This document shows, piece after piece, positions 17,938 to 25,685 of a stretch of 64,000 nt of DNA. Made by a program: the position numbers and the translations under genes. The stretch comes from an uncultured Formosa sp. (GTDB lineage: Bacteria; Bacteroidota; Bacteroidia; Flavobacteriales; Flavobacteriaceae): NCBI RefSeq assembly GCF_947500765.1, contig NZ_CANMTH010000009.1, positions 1-64,000 of the forward strand, given 5' to 3'. Within the stretch, counting starts at the first letter, position 1. Each line of letters begins with the position of its first letter. The notes beneath the pieces are model-generated. The model saw nothing but the letters and a program-made list of their open reading frames with translations, made no database searches and had not been told where the DNA came from.

Positions 17938-18679
17938 AGCCCTTATAATAGACGACGAAGCTGCAATGTTGCAAGTAAATAGTCAATTACTATCAGAATA
18001 TTTTCCTGATGTTAAACTTGTTGGCACAGCAAATTCTATAAAAACAGGAATTGAATTAATCAATAAACAAGATCCTGATTTGGTATTACTAGATATCGAA
18101 TTATCAGATGGTACAGGCTTTCAGCTTTTGCAAAAATTACCTGCCTACAATTTTAAAGTGGTTTTTATTACTGGATTCGATGCTTTTGCTATAAAAGCAA
18201 TAAAATTTAGTGCCATAGACTATATTTTAAAGCCCGTTAACGAAACCGAATTCCAACAAGCCATACAGCGTGCCATTCAACTTATTAAACGTAAAGAAAA
18301 CACTCAACCACAAGTTAACGTTTTAATCGATTCGTTTAAAAAAGAAATGCAAAGTAAAAAGTTAGTGTTACGCACATCAAACGCAATGCATGTTATTGAT
18401 ATTTGTGATATTCATTTCTGTAAAAGCGATAATAGTTATACCACATTTTATTTTGAAGGAAACGAAAAAATTCTAGTCTCTAAAAGTCTTAAAGATTACG
18501 AAGCTTTACTTAGCGAATATGGTTTTTTCAGACCGCATCAGTCGTATTTAGTAAACTTAAATCACATAAAAAAAGTAGATAAAACCGATCATGGTTTTAT
18601 CATCATGAAAAACAAAAAGGAAATCCCAGTGTCTACGCGTCAAATGAAAAATTTGGTAGACTTACTCGATAGCCTTTAA
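17930..18679 (+). CDS. LytTR response regulator
   Basis: Two-domain regulator. The receiver (1-120) has acidic pocket residues IIDDE, phospho-acceptor Asp55 in LVLLDIELSDG, and the switch Lys in IDYILKPVN. The LytTR DNA-binding domain (about 145-249) contains HFCKSDNSYTTFYFE and FFRPHQSYLVNLNHI. The start codon lies inside the last codons of the TPR kinase, so the two proteins are translationally coupled and form a pair. Its targets may include the stand-alone LytTR gene downstream, whose promoter region holds two inverted repeats. Confidence 0.92.
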   Translation: MIRALIIDDEAAMLQVNSQLLSEYFPDVKLVGTANSIKTGIELINKQDPDLVLLDIELSDGTGFQLLQKLPAYNFKVVFITGFDAFAIKAIKFSAIDYILKPVNETEFQQAIQRAIQLIKRKENTQPQVNVLIDSFKKEMQSKKLVLRTSNAMHVIDICDIHFCKSDNSYTTFYFEGNEKILVSKSLKDYEALLSEYGFFRPHQSYLVNLNHIKKVDKTDHGFIIMKNKKEIPVSTRQMKNLVDLLDSL

Positions 18680-18708
18680 TTAAAAACGCGTTCTTATCTT
18701 ACAAATTC

Positions 18709-18735
18709 AAACTTAAATTCTACGAATTCAAGTTT
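18709..18735. promoter_or_regulatory. 27-bp near-perfect inverted repeat
   Basis: Arms of 12 bases (AAACTTAAATTC and GAATTCAAGTTT) around a 3-base centre, with 11 of 12 positions paired. It sits in the 111-base gap between the response regulator and the stand-alone LytTR gene. There is no T-run, so a terminator is unlikely; an operator or RNA structure is more plausible. Confidence 0.55.
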
Positions 18736-18760
18736 ACCGGTATACCTAACATATAGCACT

Positions 18761-18786
18761 GTTATCTTTAAGTAAAAGTAGATAAC
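18761..18786 (+). promoter_or_regulatory. Stem-loop at the start of the LytTR-only gene
   Basis: GTTATCT at 18761 pairs perfectly with AGATAAC at 18780-18786, ending four bases before the ATG at 18791. Folding would hide the ribosome-loading site; alternatively it is a dyad operator. It is distinct from the larger inverted repeat 26 bases upstream. Confidence 0.45.
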
Positions 18787-18790
18787 TGCT

Positions 18791-19117
18791 ATGCAACAAA
18801 TCACATTAAATACCATTGATGTTATTCATATCGTTCATCTTGAACATATACTGTACTGCAAAAGTAAAAACAGCTATACTACTTTTTATTTAACAAATCA
18901 TCTGCCCATTAAAATATCTCGTAGCATAAAAGAGATAGAAAAACAATTGTACAAATCGGCTTTTATCAGACCACACCAATCCTACTTAGTAAACCCTATA
19001 CATATCGTCCAAATTAGCAAAACAAATGGCTATTCCATTGTATTATCCGATAAATCGCTTATCCCAATCTCAATACGAAAAAGAAAAGAAATTTTGCAAA
19101 TACTGCTAAAAAAGTAG
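18791..19117 (+). CDS. Stand-alone LytTR DNA-binding protein
   Basis: A 108-residue protein that is only a LytTR domain, with no receiver. It shares CKSKNSYTTFY, RPHQSYLVNPIHI and PISIRKRKE with the C-terminal half of the upstream response regulator (CKSDNSYTTFY, RPHQSYLVNLNHI, PVSTRQMKN), so it likely arose by duplication of that half. Lacking a phospho-switch it may act as a constitutive competitor or partner at the same sites. Its own upstream region has two inverted repeats. It lies between the two-component pair and the envelope-protein run. Confidence 0.85.
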   Translation: MQQITLNTIDVIHIVHLEHILYCKSKNSYTTFYLTNHLPIKISRSIKEIEKQLYKSAFIRPHQSYLVNPIHIVQISKTNGYSIVLSDKSLIPISIRKRKEILQILLKK

Positions 19118-19205
19118 CGAATTCAAGACCAACGACACCACTATCAAATCTACTATAAAACAACAAGTTAACTTGTCTAATTTTATATAAACAAAACAGA
19201 AACTC

Positions 19206-20486
19206 ATGAAAACTCAACATCTAAATTTAAGACACAGTAATCTGTTTAAAATCGTATTGGTAATGGGAATGCTTCTAGTTATTCCGCAACAAACAAACGC
19301 CCAATTTTTAAAAAAATTAGTTAAAAAAGCTGAAGACAAAATAGAGCGTGAAGCCGAAAAAAGATCTGAAAAAAGAATCAATAATAAAATTGATAAAGAA
19401 TTTGATGGTGTTGAAGATGCCATTGATGGCAAAGGTAAAACAGATACAGAAACTATAATAGTTAAGAATAATTCCGATAAAAAGACTATTGAAAACAAAA
19501 CAGAATCCAATTCAAAACAACAACCAAACGTCATTTGGAATAAGTTTGATTTTGTCCCAGGAGACACCGTAATTTTTGAAGATGGACCAAGCACCAATGA
19601 AGAAAACGGGGAGTTTCCTAGCCGTTGGGATTTATATAAAGGTAATGCTGAAATTGGGAATGTTGATGGCGAAAATGTGATTATGTTTCTTAGTCACCAA
19701 TCTTACATTATACCCTACCTTAAAAATTCTAATGAAGATTATTTACCCGATGTTTTTACTGTAGAATTGGATGTATGGTTTGCAAAAGGGTATACCACTG
19801 CTAATAGATTATGGATTTATTTATGTGACAAAAAAAACAATAGTCAAAAGACAGAACGATTGGTTGTAATGCCTCATAGTTTAAGTTTTGCGTCTTCTAG
19901 CAAAGATTATCCAGGGACTGAAAAAATAGGATGGTCTAATGAGAAGGTAGGATCGTGGAAACATATCTCTATGGCATATACCAAAGGAAAATACAAAGCC
20001 TATTTTAACGATACACGTTTAATAAATGTGCCCCATTTAGAAATTAATCCTTCTGGAATTACTATTGAAGCAGGTAATGACAATATGTATATCAAAAATG
20101 TACGTATTGCTAAAGGAGGTGTAAAATATTACGACCGTGTACTTTCTGAAGGAAAAATAATTGTTAACGGAATCAAATTCGATGTTAACAAAGCAACATT
20201 AAAACCAGAAAGTATGGGGCCTATTAACAAAATTTTCCAACTCATGCAAAAACAACCAGAGCTAAACTTTAGTGTAGAAGGACATACAGATGCTGATGGT
20301 GGAGATGACACAAACATGACCTTATCTAAAGCTAGAGGAAAAGCAGTTATGGATAAATTAATAGCAATGGGAATTGCTAAAAACCGACTTAAAGCTAACG
20401 GCTTTGGAGAAAGTAAACCAATAGACAACAACACCACACCTGAAGGAAAAGCAAATAACCGACGCGTAGAATTCGTGAAATTTTAA
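19206..20486 (+). CDS. OmpA-family peptidoglycan-binding protein
   Basis: Exported protein of 426 residues. Signal peptide to about NAQF, then a highly charged helical segment (KKLVKKAEDKIEREAEKRSE) that looks like a coiled coil. A central beta-sandwich region (about 110-300) resembles a laminin-G-like fold. A C-terminal OmpA domain (about 315-426) carries INGIKFDVNKATLKPES, the diaminopimelate-binding signature FSVEGHTDADGGDDTNMTLS, a later LSKARGKAV and NRRVEFVKF. It should anchor the envelope to peptidoglycan. First of a run of same-strand envelope genes; the next gene begins 22 bases downstream. Confidence 0.85.
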   Translation: MKTQHLNLRHSNLFKIVLVMGMLLVIPQQTNAQFLKKLVKKAEDKIEREAEKRSEKRINNKIDKEFDGVEDAIDGKGKTDTETIIVKNNSDKKTIENKTESNSKQQPNVIWNKFDFVPGDTVIFEDGPSTNEENGEFPSRWDLYKGNAEIGNVDGENVIMFLSHQSYIIPYLKNSNEDYLPDVFTVELDVWFAKGYTTANRLWIYLCDKKNNSQKTERLVVMPHSLSFASSSKDYPGTEKIGWSNEKVGSWKHISMAYTKGKYKAYFNDTRLINVPHLEINPSGITIEAGNDNMYIKNVRIAKGGVKYYDRVLSEGKIIVNGIKFDVNKATLKPESMGPINKIFQLMQKQPELNFSVEGHTDADGGDDTNMTLSKARGKAVMDKLIAMGIAKNRLKANGFGESKPIDNNTTPEGKANNRRVEFVKF

Positions 20487-20508
20487 ACTAATCAATAAAA
20501 AACAAATT

Positions 20509-20982
20509 ATGAAAAAATCAATAACATTAATCGCCCTTTTAGTTAGTCTTTGTTGTCTAACATTCACCGCTTGTAGTAGTGATGACGACTCATCCTCTAA
20601 ATCAGAAACCCTAACGGGAACTTATAAAATTTACTTAGATGGAGTGCTTTTCTTAGAAGGAACACATGCTGAAGTGGGGCTAATTAAAGACGACCAAGGC
20701 AACTATGTAAATACCATTACTATGGGTACAGATACTGAAGCAGTAATTGTAGTGTCCGGTTTCCCTACAACAATTGGTGATGTTGCTAATATGGTTTATG
20801 ATGGTGACCCTGGAGTAAATATATTAACAGAGCAAAATATATACGACACAAGATCAGGAACATTTACACGCACCTCAGCTAGTAAAATATCATTTGACGG
20901 AACATGCACAGACTGGCCTAATTTACAATCTTATACCATAACGGGCTATGTAGAATCGGAAGCCTGGGAAGTTATAAACTAA
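20509..20982 (+). CDS. Small lipoprotein, unknown family
   Basis: 157 residues. The signal peptide ends in a lipobox (FTAC), followed by a Ser/Asp-rich linker SSDDDSSSKSE, a flavobacterial pattern for outer-membrane lipoproteins. The rest (GTYKIYLDGVLFLEGTHAEV, and GTFTRTSASKISFDGTC) looks like an all-beta domain. No family recognised. Twenty-two bases after the OmpA-like gene, likely the same transcript. A short hairpin with a T-run (20995-21012) follows. Confidence 0.7.
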   Translation: MKKSITLIALLVSLCCLTFTACSSDDDSSSKSETLTGTYKIYLDGVLFLEGTHAEVGLIKDDQGNYVNTITMGTDTEAVIVVSGFPTTIGDVANMVYDGDPGVNILTEQNIYDTRSGTFTRTSASKISFDGTCTDWPNLQSYTITGYVESEAWEVIN

Positions 20983-20994
20983 GCCCTCAATAAT

Positions 20995-21012
20995 AAAGAA
21001 TACGTTCTTTTT
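20995..21012 (+). terminator. Weak hairpin terminator
   Basis: AAAGAA-TACG-TTCTTT followed by TT, 12 bases after the lipoprotein stop. The stem is short and AT-rich, so it is a weak candidate. Confidence 0.35.
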
Positions 21013-21046
21013 ATAAGGGTAATTAGTAACACAAATTTAGGGGGAT

Positions 21047-21107
21047 GCAGGAGTGCAGACTTAAAAATATATAATGCTATTAATCAACAATAAGCTTGTA
21101 CTCCTGC
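21047..21107. repeat. 17-bp inverted repeat with 27-base loop
   Basis: Left arm 21047-21063 and right arm 21091-21107 pair at 14 of 17 positions, including perfect outer 8-mers GCAGGAGT and ACTCCTGC. It sits between two envelope genes. It could be a tiny non-autonomous element remnant or an RNA stem in the leader of the next gene. Confidence 0.5.
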
Positions 21108-21171
21108 TATTTTAAGTACACAAAAACTGCTTTTAAGTAGTCAACATTAATCATTTATTTAGTCTGTAATC

Positions 21172-22392
21172 ATGAAAAATATAATCCTTTTTTTTACCGT
21201 ATTTATACTAGGTGTTAGTCAATCTCATGCCCAAAAAGAAAAAATAACAGGAAATTGGCTCATCACAAAAGTTGAAGTTAAAGATCGAATCATTAATCCC
21301 TATCAAACTATAAATTATAGTCAAGATGGAAAAATGATTATTATGGGAATAGAAGCAGGAATCTGGGAATATAATAAGGAGAACCATTCTATTGTAACCA
21401 AATCTGAATTGGATAAAGATTTTAATGGCGAAAATAAAATTCTTAAACTGTCAGACACCGCATTAGTTGTTTTAAAAGATGGGGCTAAAGTATTTTACAA
21501 CAAGATCAATTTCAATCAAGTCTCTAAAGAAAATGCGAACGCTGGCTTAATGGGGTCTTGGCGATTAAATAACGAAGAAAACCCAGATACCGTTCATCTG
21601 TTAACATTCACATCTCCAGACAATTTTGTTTTAATCACTAAAGATTATGGTTCGCAATCCAAATCAAAAGGCACATGGATCTTTAATAAAAAAGATAAAA
21701 CCGTAATCTTAATTGGTTTATCTATGGAGCAATTCAAAGGTTTAAACAACATTATTCATCGTTCTGAAAATCAAATGTCATTAGAAAATAAGGGCATCAC
21801 ATACGAGTTTACAAAAGAAAAAAATCAAACCAATACCATAGAACATTTGGCATTCTCTCAAGACGATTTTTTTAATGAAAATGGGGATTTTAAATATGAA
21901 GAGGATGAAAATAAATTACCATGGAAGAATTGGAACGACATGAAACTAGGGATATTAAATGTAAAACAATTAATATATACCTATTCTAGCTTAATACCAA
22001 GCACAACTGCTTTTGAAAACAAAACACTTACGGCAAATGTAGAAGCAAGTATGAACGAAGAAGCATATTATATAGACAATGTATTTATTGGTTTTGACAG
22101 CTATAACGTACCAGAAAACGCCCAATTTCCGATCAATTCGTTTAATGATTACAATAAATTATACCCCTTAGAAGATGCTACATTTAGAATACAAGGTGAA
22201 AACACCATAACTACTCCTGCAGGCACATTTAATTGCACAATTGTAGAAGCGCTTAATGGTGATGTAAAACAAAAATTATGGATGATTAATGATAAACTCG
22301 GGGTTTATGCCAAAATTATTGAAGAAGATCCTGATACAAATTTTGGCCATTATTATATCTATGAGTTACAAGAAATAATCAATAACAATTAA
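21172..22392 (+). CDS. Secreted protein with two lipocalin-like repeats
   Basis: 406 residues with a signal peptide ending SHAQ. Two successive segments begin with the lipocalin-like G-x-W pattern: ITGNWLITKVEVKDR (about 25) and LMGSWRLNNEENPDT (about 127). Both run into a similar strand series with GIWEYN or GTWIFN at matching positions. The remainder (about 240-406), with TTPAGTFNCTIVEALNG, resembles a domain seen with DUF3108-like surface proteins. No enzyme motif. Part of the envelope run; the next gene starts 12 bases downstream. Function unknown. Confidence 0.65.
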   Translation: MKNIILFFTVFILGVSQSHAQKEKITGNWLITKVEVKDRIINPYQTINYSQDGKMIIMGIEAGIWEYNKENHSIVTKSELDKDFNGENKILKLSDTALVVLKDGAKVFYNKINFNQVSKENANAGLMGSWRLNNEENPDTVHLLTFTSPDNFVLITKDYGSQSKSKGTWIFNKKDKTVILIGLSMEQFKGLNNIIHRSENQMSLENKGITYEFTKEKNQTNTIEHLAFSQDDFFNENGDFKYEEDENKLPWKNWNDMKLGILNVKQLIYTYSSLIPSTTAFENKTLTANVEASMNEEAYYIDNVFIGFDSYNVPENAQFPINSFNDYNKLYPLEDATFRIQGENTITTPAGTFNCTIVEALNGDVKQKLWMINDKLGVYAKIIEEDPDTNFGHYYIYELQEIINNN

Positions 22393-22404
22393 ACACATAC
22401 TATC

Positions 22405-22923
22405 ATGAAAACTACTATAAAAATGTTATCGGCATTACTTATATGTCTCGTATTTACTTCCTGCGATAAAGATCTATTAGATGTAGATTTTAACACAACT
22501 GTAAAAGCTACCATTGTGGCACATGTAGACAAATATCAAGAAACGATAGACGAGAGCGTTGTTTTAAGTTTAGACAACAAAGACACACATGATTATTTAA
22601 ATAAAATTGAAAACGTAAAAATTAAAAAATTAACGTACAAAATCATCAGTTTTTCCGGAGATCCTGAAGGTTATATCGATGTCGATTTTTATGCAGATAC
22701 GATAACGCTAACCACAGAAGAATTTTTTGTAAAAGAAGCCTATAATGCAGGTACCGTTTTCGAAATTACAGATATCAGTAAACTAAACACCATGGCCAAT
22801 ATTTTAAAAAAGAACATTAGTACTACCGTTGGTATTATAGGACAAAGCTCTGCTATGGAAACAGACATGGACTTTAATATTGAAGTTACAGCAGAATTAG
22901 AAGTTACAGCAAACCCATTATAG
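22405..22923 (+). CDS. Lipoprotein, unknown family
   Basis: 172 residues; lipobox at about residue 20 (FTSC) followed by DKDLLDVDF. A repetitive acidic/beta pattern (DVDFNTTVKATIVAHV, DMDFNIEVTAELEVTANPL) suggests a single beta-sandwich whose first and last strands mirror each other. No family recognised. Tightly packed between the lipocalin-like gene (12 bases) and the next lipoprotein (18 bases), so probably one operon and perhaps one complex. Confidence 0.7.
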   Translation: MKTTIKMLSALLICLVFTSCDKDLLDVDFNTTVKATIVAHVDKYQETIDESVVLSLDNKDTHDYLNKIENVKIKKLTYKIISFSGDPEGYIDVDFYADTITLTTEEFFVKEAYNAGTVFEITDISKLNTMANILKKNISTTVGIIGQSSAMETDMDFNIEVTAELEVTANPL

Positions 22924-22941
22924 TTTATAAATCTTAATAAA

Positions 22942-23841
22942 ATGAAAATTCTCAATATAATAATCTTTGTACTACTTCTAGTGAGTTGCAAAGAAAATAA
23001 AAAAACCATGCTTACAGATGTGTCTACAAAAACAGAAACACAAGACACCCAACTAAAACGCTATAAAGTGAAATCTGGTAGTATTAAATATAAAACTACC
23101 ATTTCTGGAAACGTAATGGGGAGTAAAATTACAGGTAGCGGTACAGAACGTAAATATTTTAAAGCTTATGGTGCTATTGAATTGGTAGAAGAAGAATCGT
23201 CTCAAACTACCGTTGCTAATATATTTGGAAATAAATCAACCAATACAACCAGTTCGCACACCATCAATAAACTAGAGAATAGCGATAGTTATAGTGTAGA
23301 CTTTAAACAGAAAAAAATCTACAAACATAAAAATATGGCTATGGAATTAACCAAGCAATTTCAACCCAATAAAGATGCTGGCGAAGCTGGAAAAAACATA
23401 TTCAAGGCTATTGGTGGACAGCAAACAGGCACAGAAACATACAAAGGCTACGATTGCGAAATTTGGGAAACCATGGGTGTTAAACAATGGATTTATAAAG
23501 GAGTAACGTTAAAAGCGGTTGGAACTTTAATGGGAATTACAACCACCACAGAAGCGACAACAGTACAATTCGATATACCTGTTCCAGACAGCAACTTTAA
23601 ACTACCTAACTTTCCTATTGTAGAGCAAGACAATAGGCTTGGCGGAATAGAATTTGACTCCGAAGATTTTAGTGCCGATTACGAAGATATTCAAAAAGAC
23701 ATGGATAAAATTAAAAACATGTCTTACGAAGATTGGAAACAACATGCCACAGCAAACGATGAAGAAATGCAAAAAATGAGTGAAGAAGAACTACACGAAA
23801 CATACAATATAATTCAGAACATGATAAAAATGAGAGAATAA
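22942..23841 (+). CDS. Lipoprotein, DUF4412-like
   Basis: 299 residues; lipobox LLVSC at about 16. The central region (SIKYKTTISGNVMGSKITG, YFKAYGAIELVEEE, DSYSVDFKQKKIYKHKN, YKGYDCEIWETMGVKQWIYKGV) reads like periplasmic beta-rich proteins annotated DUF4412, which report a stored ion or ligand state, but the match is by eye only. The last 70 residues are acidic and helical (DYEDIQKDMDKIKNMSYEDW). Last gene of the envelope run; a strong terminator follows. Confidence 0.6.
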   Translation: MKILNIIIFVLLLVSCKENKKTMLTDVSTKTETQDTQLKRYKVKSGSIKYKTTISGNVMGSKITGSGTERKYFKAYGAIELVEEESSQTTVANIFGNKSTNTTSSHTINKLENSDSYSVDFKQKKIYKHKNMAMELTKQFQPNKDAGEAGKNIFKAIGGQQTGTETYKGYDCEIWETMGVKQWIYKGVTLKAVGTLMGITTTTEATTVQFDIPVPDSNFKLPNFPIVEQDNRLGGIEFDSEDFSADYEDIQKDMDKIKNMSYEDWKQHATANDEEMQKMSEEELHETYNIIQNMIKMRE

Positions 23842-23863
23842 GTTGCTATTAATCTATACTTCA

Positions 23864-23908
23864 AAAACCGAATGTTAACGTGTTATAAACGTACATTCGG
23901 TTTTTTCA
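23864..23908 (+). terminator. Rho-independent terminator
   Basis: AAAACCGAATGT pairs with ACATTCGGTTTT across a loop, followed by T6. It closes the envelope-protein run; the A-run on the other side lets it also serve the convergent gene. Confidence 0.85.
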
Positions 23909-24084
23909 TGTATTCCAACACCTATAAAATGCGGTGGTTAAAACCTATTAATTTTCATTAATACACAACACTTAAACAAAAAATTACTGCGTTCTAATTC
24001 CTTAATTTACAAATATCAAGACATCCTTTATATGGTATAATTGCTAATCATAATATGCTTAAGTGGTATACATAGTGTCTTATG

Positions 24085-25230
24085 TTATGCTTTCACACGA
24101 TGTGGATAATGCTGCTCACGGTTTTGGAATCTTAAAATGGTATCTTTTACAATAACACCTTTATCTACATTTATTGCATTTTTAATGGTGTTGTTTTCAT
24201 TCCAATGTTCGCGACCAGAAATTACAGATGGTAAATGAACAAGCAGTGCTGCTGAAATAGACCTAGAAGCACTTTCCCAATAATAACTAGGAGTATGGTC
24301 TACAGCATAGTAGTCTATACCATCAATAGCTATAAGCGGATTTTTAAACGTGGTAGGTTTTGCAAAATAAAACCCCATACCTTCATCGCAACTCACATCT
24401 ATAATTAATGTGCCTGGTTTAAGCATTAATTTCTCGTCTGCTTTCACATAATCAATAGGATCGTCTGTATCCTGATAGGTTCCATTTATAATAATTTCAG
24501 ATTCATGTATTAAATCTAATAACGGGAGTTCAGTACCGTCGTGCTCAACAACAATCAATCGTGGCTCATTATCGTTTCCCTTTCTAAGTCTCGTATAATG
24601 TACATCTAAAACTTCTTCTCTTACCTCATGATCTGGACGCTGAATACAAATTGTAATATCTCTAAAACCATGAGCTTTCAAAGCGTAAATAGCGCCTCTA
24701 CTTACCGCTCCAAAACTAAAAATAATAACCTTGCGCTGATTGCCATAATGACCATCTATGCCCTTTAATTGAAGCGCATGTATAACCGCACTATAACCTG
24801 CCATTTCATTGTTCTTATAAAATGTATGTCTACCCATCTGTCCGTTAGGTGTCCATACATACATATCTTCAAAAGCAATTAAGGTTAATCTTTTGGTTAT
24901 GGCTGCCTGTGTAATTTGGGGTTGTTGTGCACAATGTGCATATCCCCATAAAGTACCACCGTCTTTTAAATGTTCAAAATCAGATAAAATTGGCTTAGTA
25001 ATAATTACAGAACCAATATCTGCTAATAGCGCTTCTCGTGTGGCTATTCCGCCGGTTAAGGCTCCTAATTCATCATCTTTAACATTAAAAGGCGCTCCAT
25101 AGCCTTTCTCAAAAATAAGTTGTTTTCTAATATGTTCTGGAAGTCTTAACAAGTGTTCTGGATGAATAGGCACACGCAATTCGTCTTCTTTTTTAGAAGT
25201 TCCAATAACTCCCATTTTTAATAAAGCCAT
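24085..25230 (-). CDS. N5-(carboxyethyl)ornithine synthase-like dehydrogenase
   Basis: 381-residue cytosolic enzyme of the alanine dehydrogenase/transhydrogenase superfamily. The N-terminal domain has IGTSKKEDELRVPIHPEH, where the conserved Arg and the Pro-x-His-Pro-x-H segment bind the keto acid. The Rossmann domain has VIIFSFGAVSRGAIYALKAHG, a glycine motif that is not the usual GxGxxG. ILPT-like signals of true alanine dehydrogenase are absent. The overall pattern matches proteins annotated N(5)-(carboxyethyl)ornithine synthase, which reductively condense pyruvate with ornithine or lysine using NADPH, but the substrate is uncertain. Monocistronic; a 15-bp palindrome lies just upstream. Confidence 0.7.
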   Translation of the reverse strand: MALLKMGVIGTSKKEDELRVPIHPEHLLRLPEHIRKQLIFEKGYGAPFNVKDDELGALTGGIATREALLADIGSVIITKPILSDFEHLKDGGTLWGYAHCAQQPQITQAAITKRLTLIAFEDMYVWTPNGQMGRHTFYKNNEMAGYSAVIHALQLKGIDGHYGNQRKVIIFSFGAVSRGAIYALKAHGFRDITICIQRPDHEVREEVLDVHYTRLRKGNDNEPRLIVVEHDGTELPLLDLIHESEIIINGTYQDTDDPIDYVKADEKLMLKPGTLIIDVSCDEGMGFYFAKPTTFKNPLIAIDGIDYYAVDHTPSYYWESASRSISAALLVHLPSVISGREHWNENNTIKNAINVDKGVIVKDTILRFQNREQHYPHRVKA

Positions 25231-25233
25231 ATG

Positions 25234-25248
25234 TTTTAAATTAAAACG
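25234..25248. promoter_or_regulatory. Palindrome at the dehydrogenase start
   Basis: GTTTTAAATTAAAAC is a perfect 15-bp palindrome ending four bases before the ATG of the minus-strand dehydrogenase. AT-rich, so chance is possible. Confidence 0.3.
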
Positions 25249-25685
25249 GATTGCAGAGTAATGACATAAGCAAGGCGTAAGATTAAATTTACTATTAGAT
25301 AGTTAACCATTAGTAATCAGTCATTAATTTGGTTACTAGGTTTCATTAATCAAAATAAAGGTTAAAGTTCAAAGCCTCTAAATTTCGCTGAAGTGCTGCG
25401 AAGTGATAATTAATATAATAGACAATACCTAGTCAAAGATACCTTTTAATGAACAGTTATAAGGATAATAAAAAATTAAAAACAACCGCCTACACGTTCC
25501 GCTATTAAAAAGGTGATTCTAAACTTTTTACAAAAAAAAGACAAATGTGTTTAAAGTCATAGTTCAACTCATATCCCCATTGTACATTTATAATTCGCAA
25601 TGCCGTATTTAAATATCTCGAATTAAAAAAGGCACACCACATTGCTGTGTTTTATTTAAACTTAGATACTTAAAAAAAACACATA
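25249..25685. other. Gene-free divergent intergenic region
   Basis: About 440 bases between divergent genes. It must hold both promoters, but I see no clear TAnnTTTG/TTTG pair and no open frame. Confidence 0.35.
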
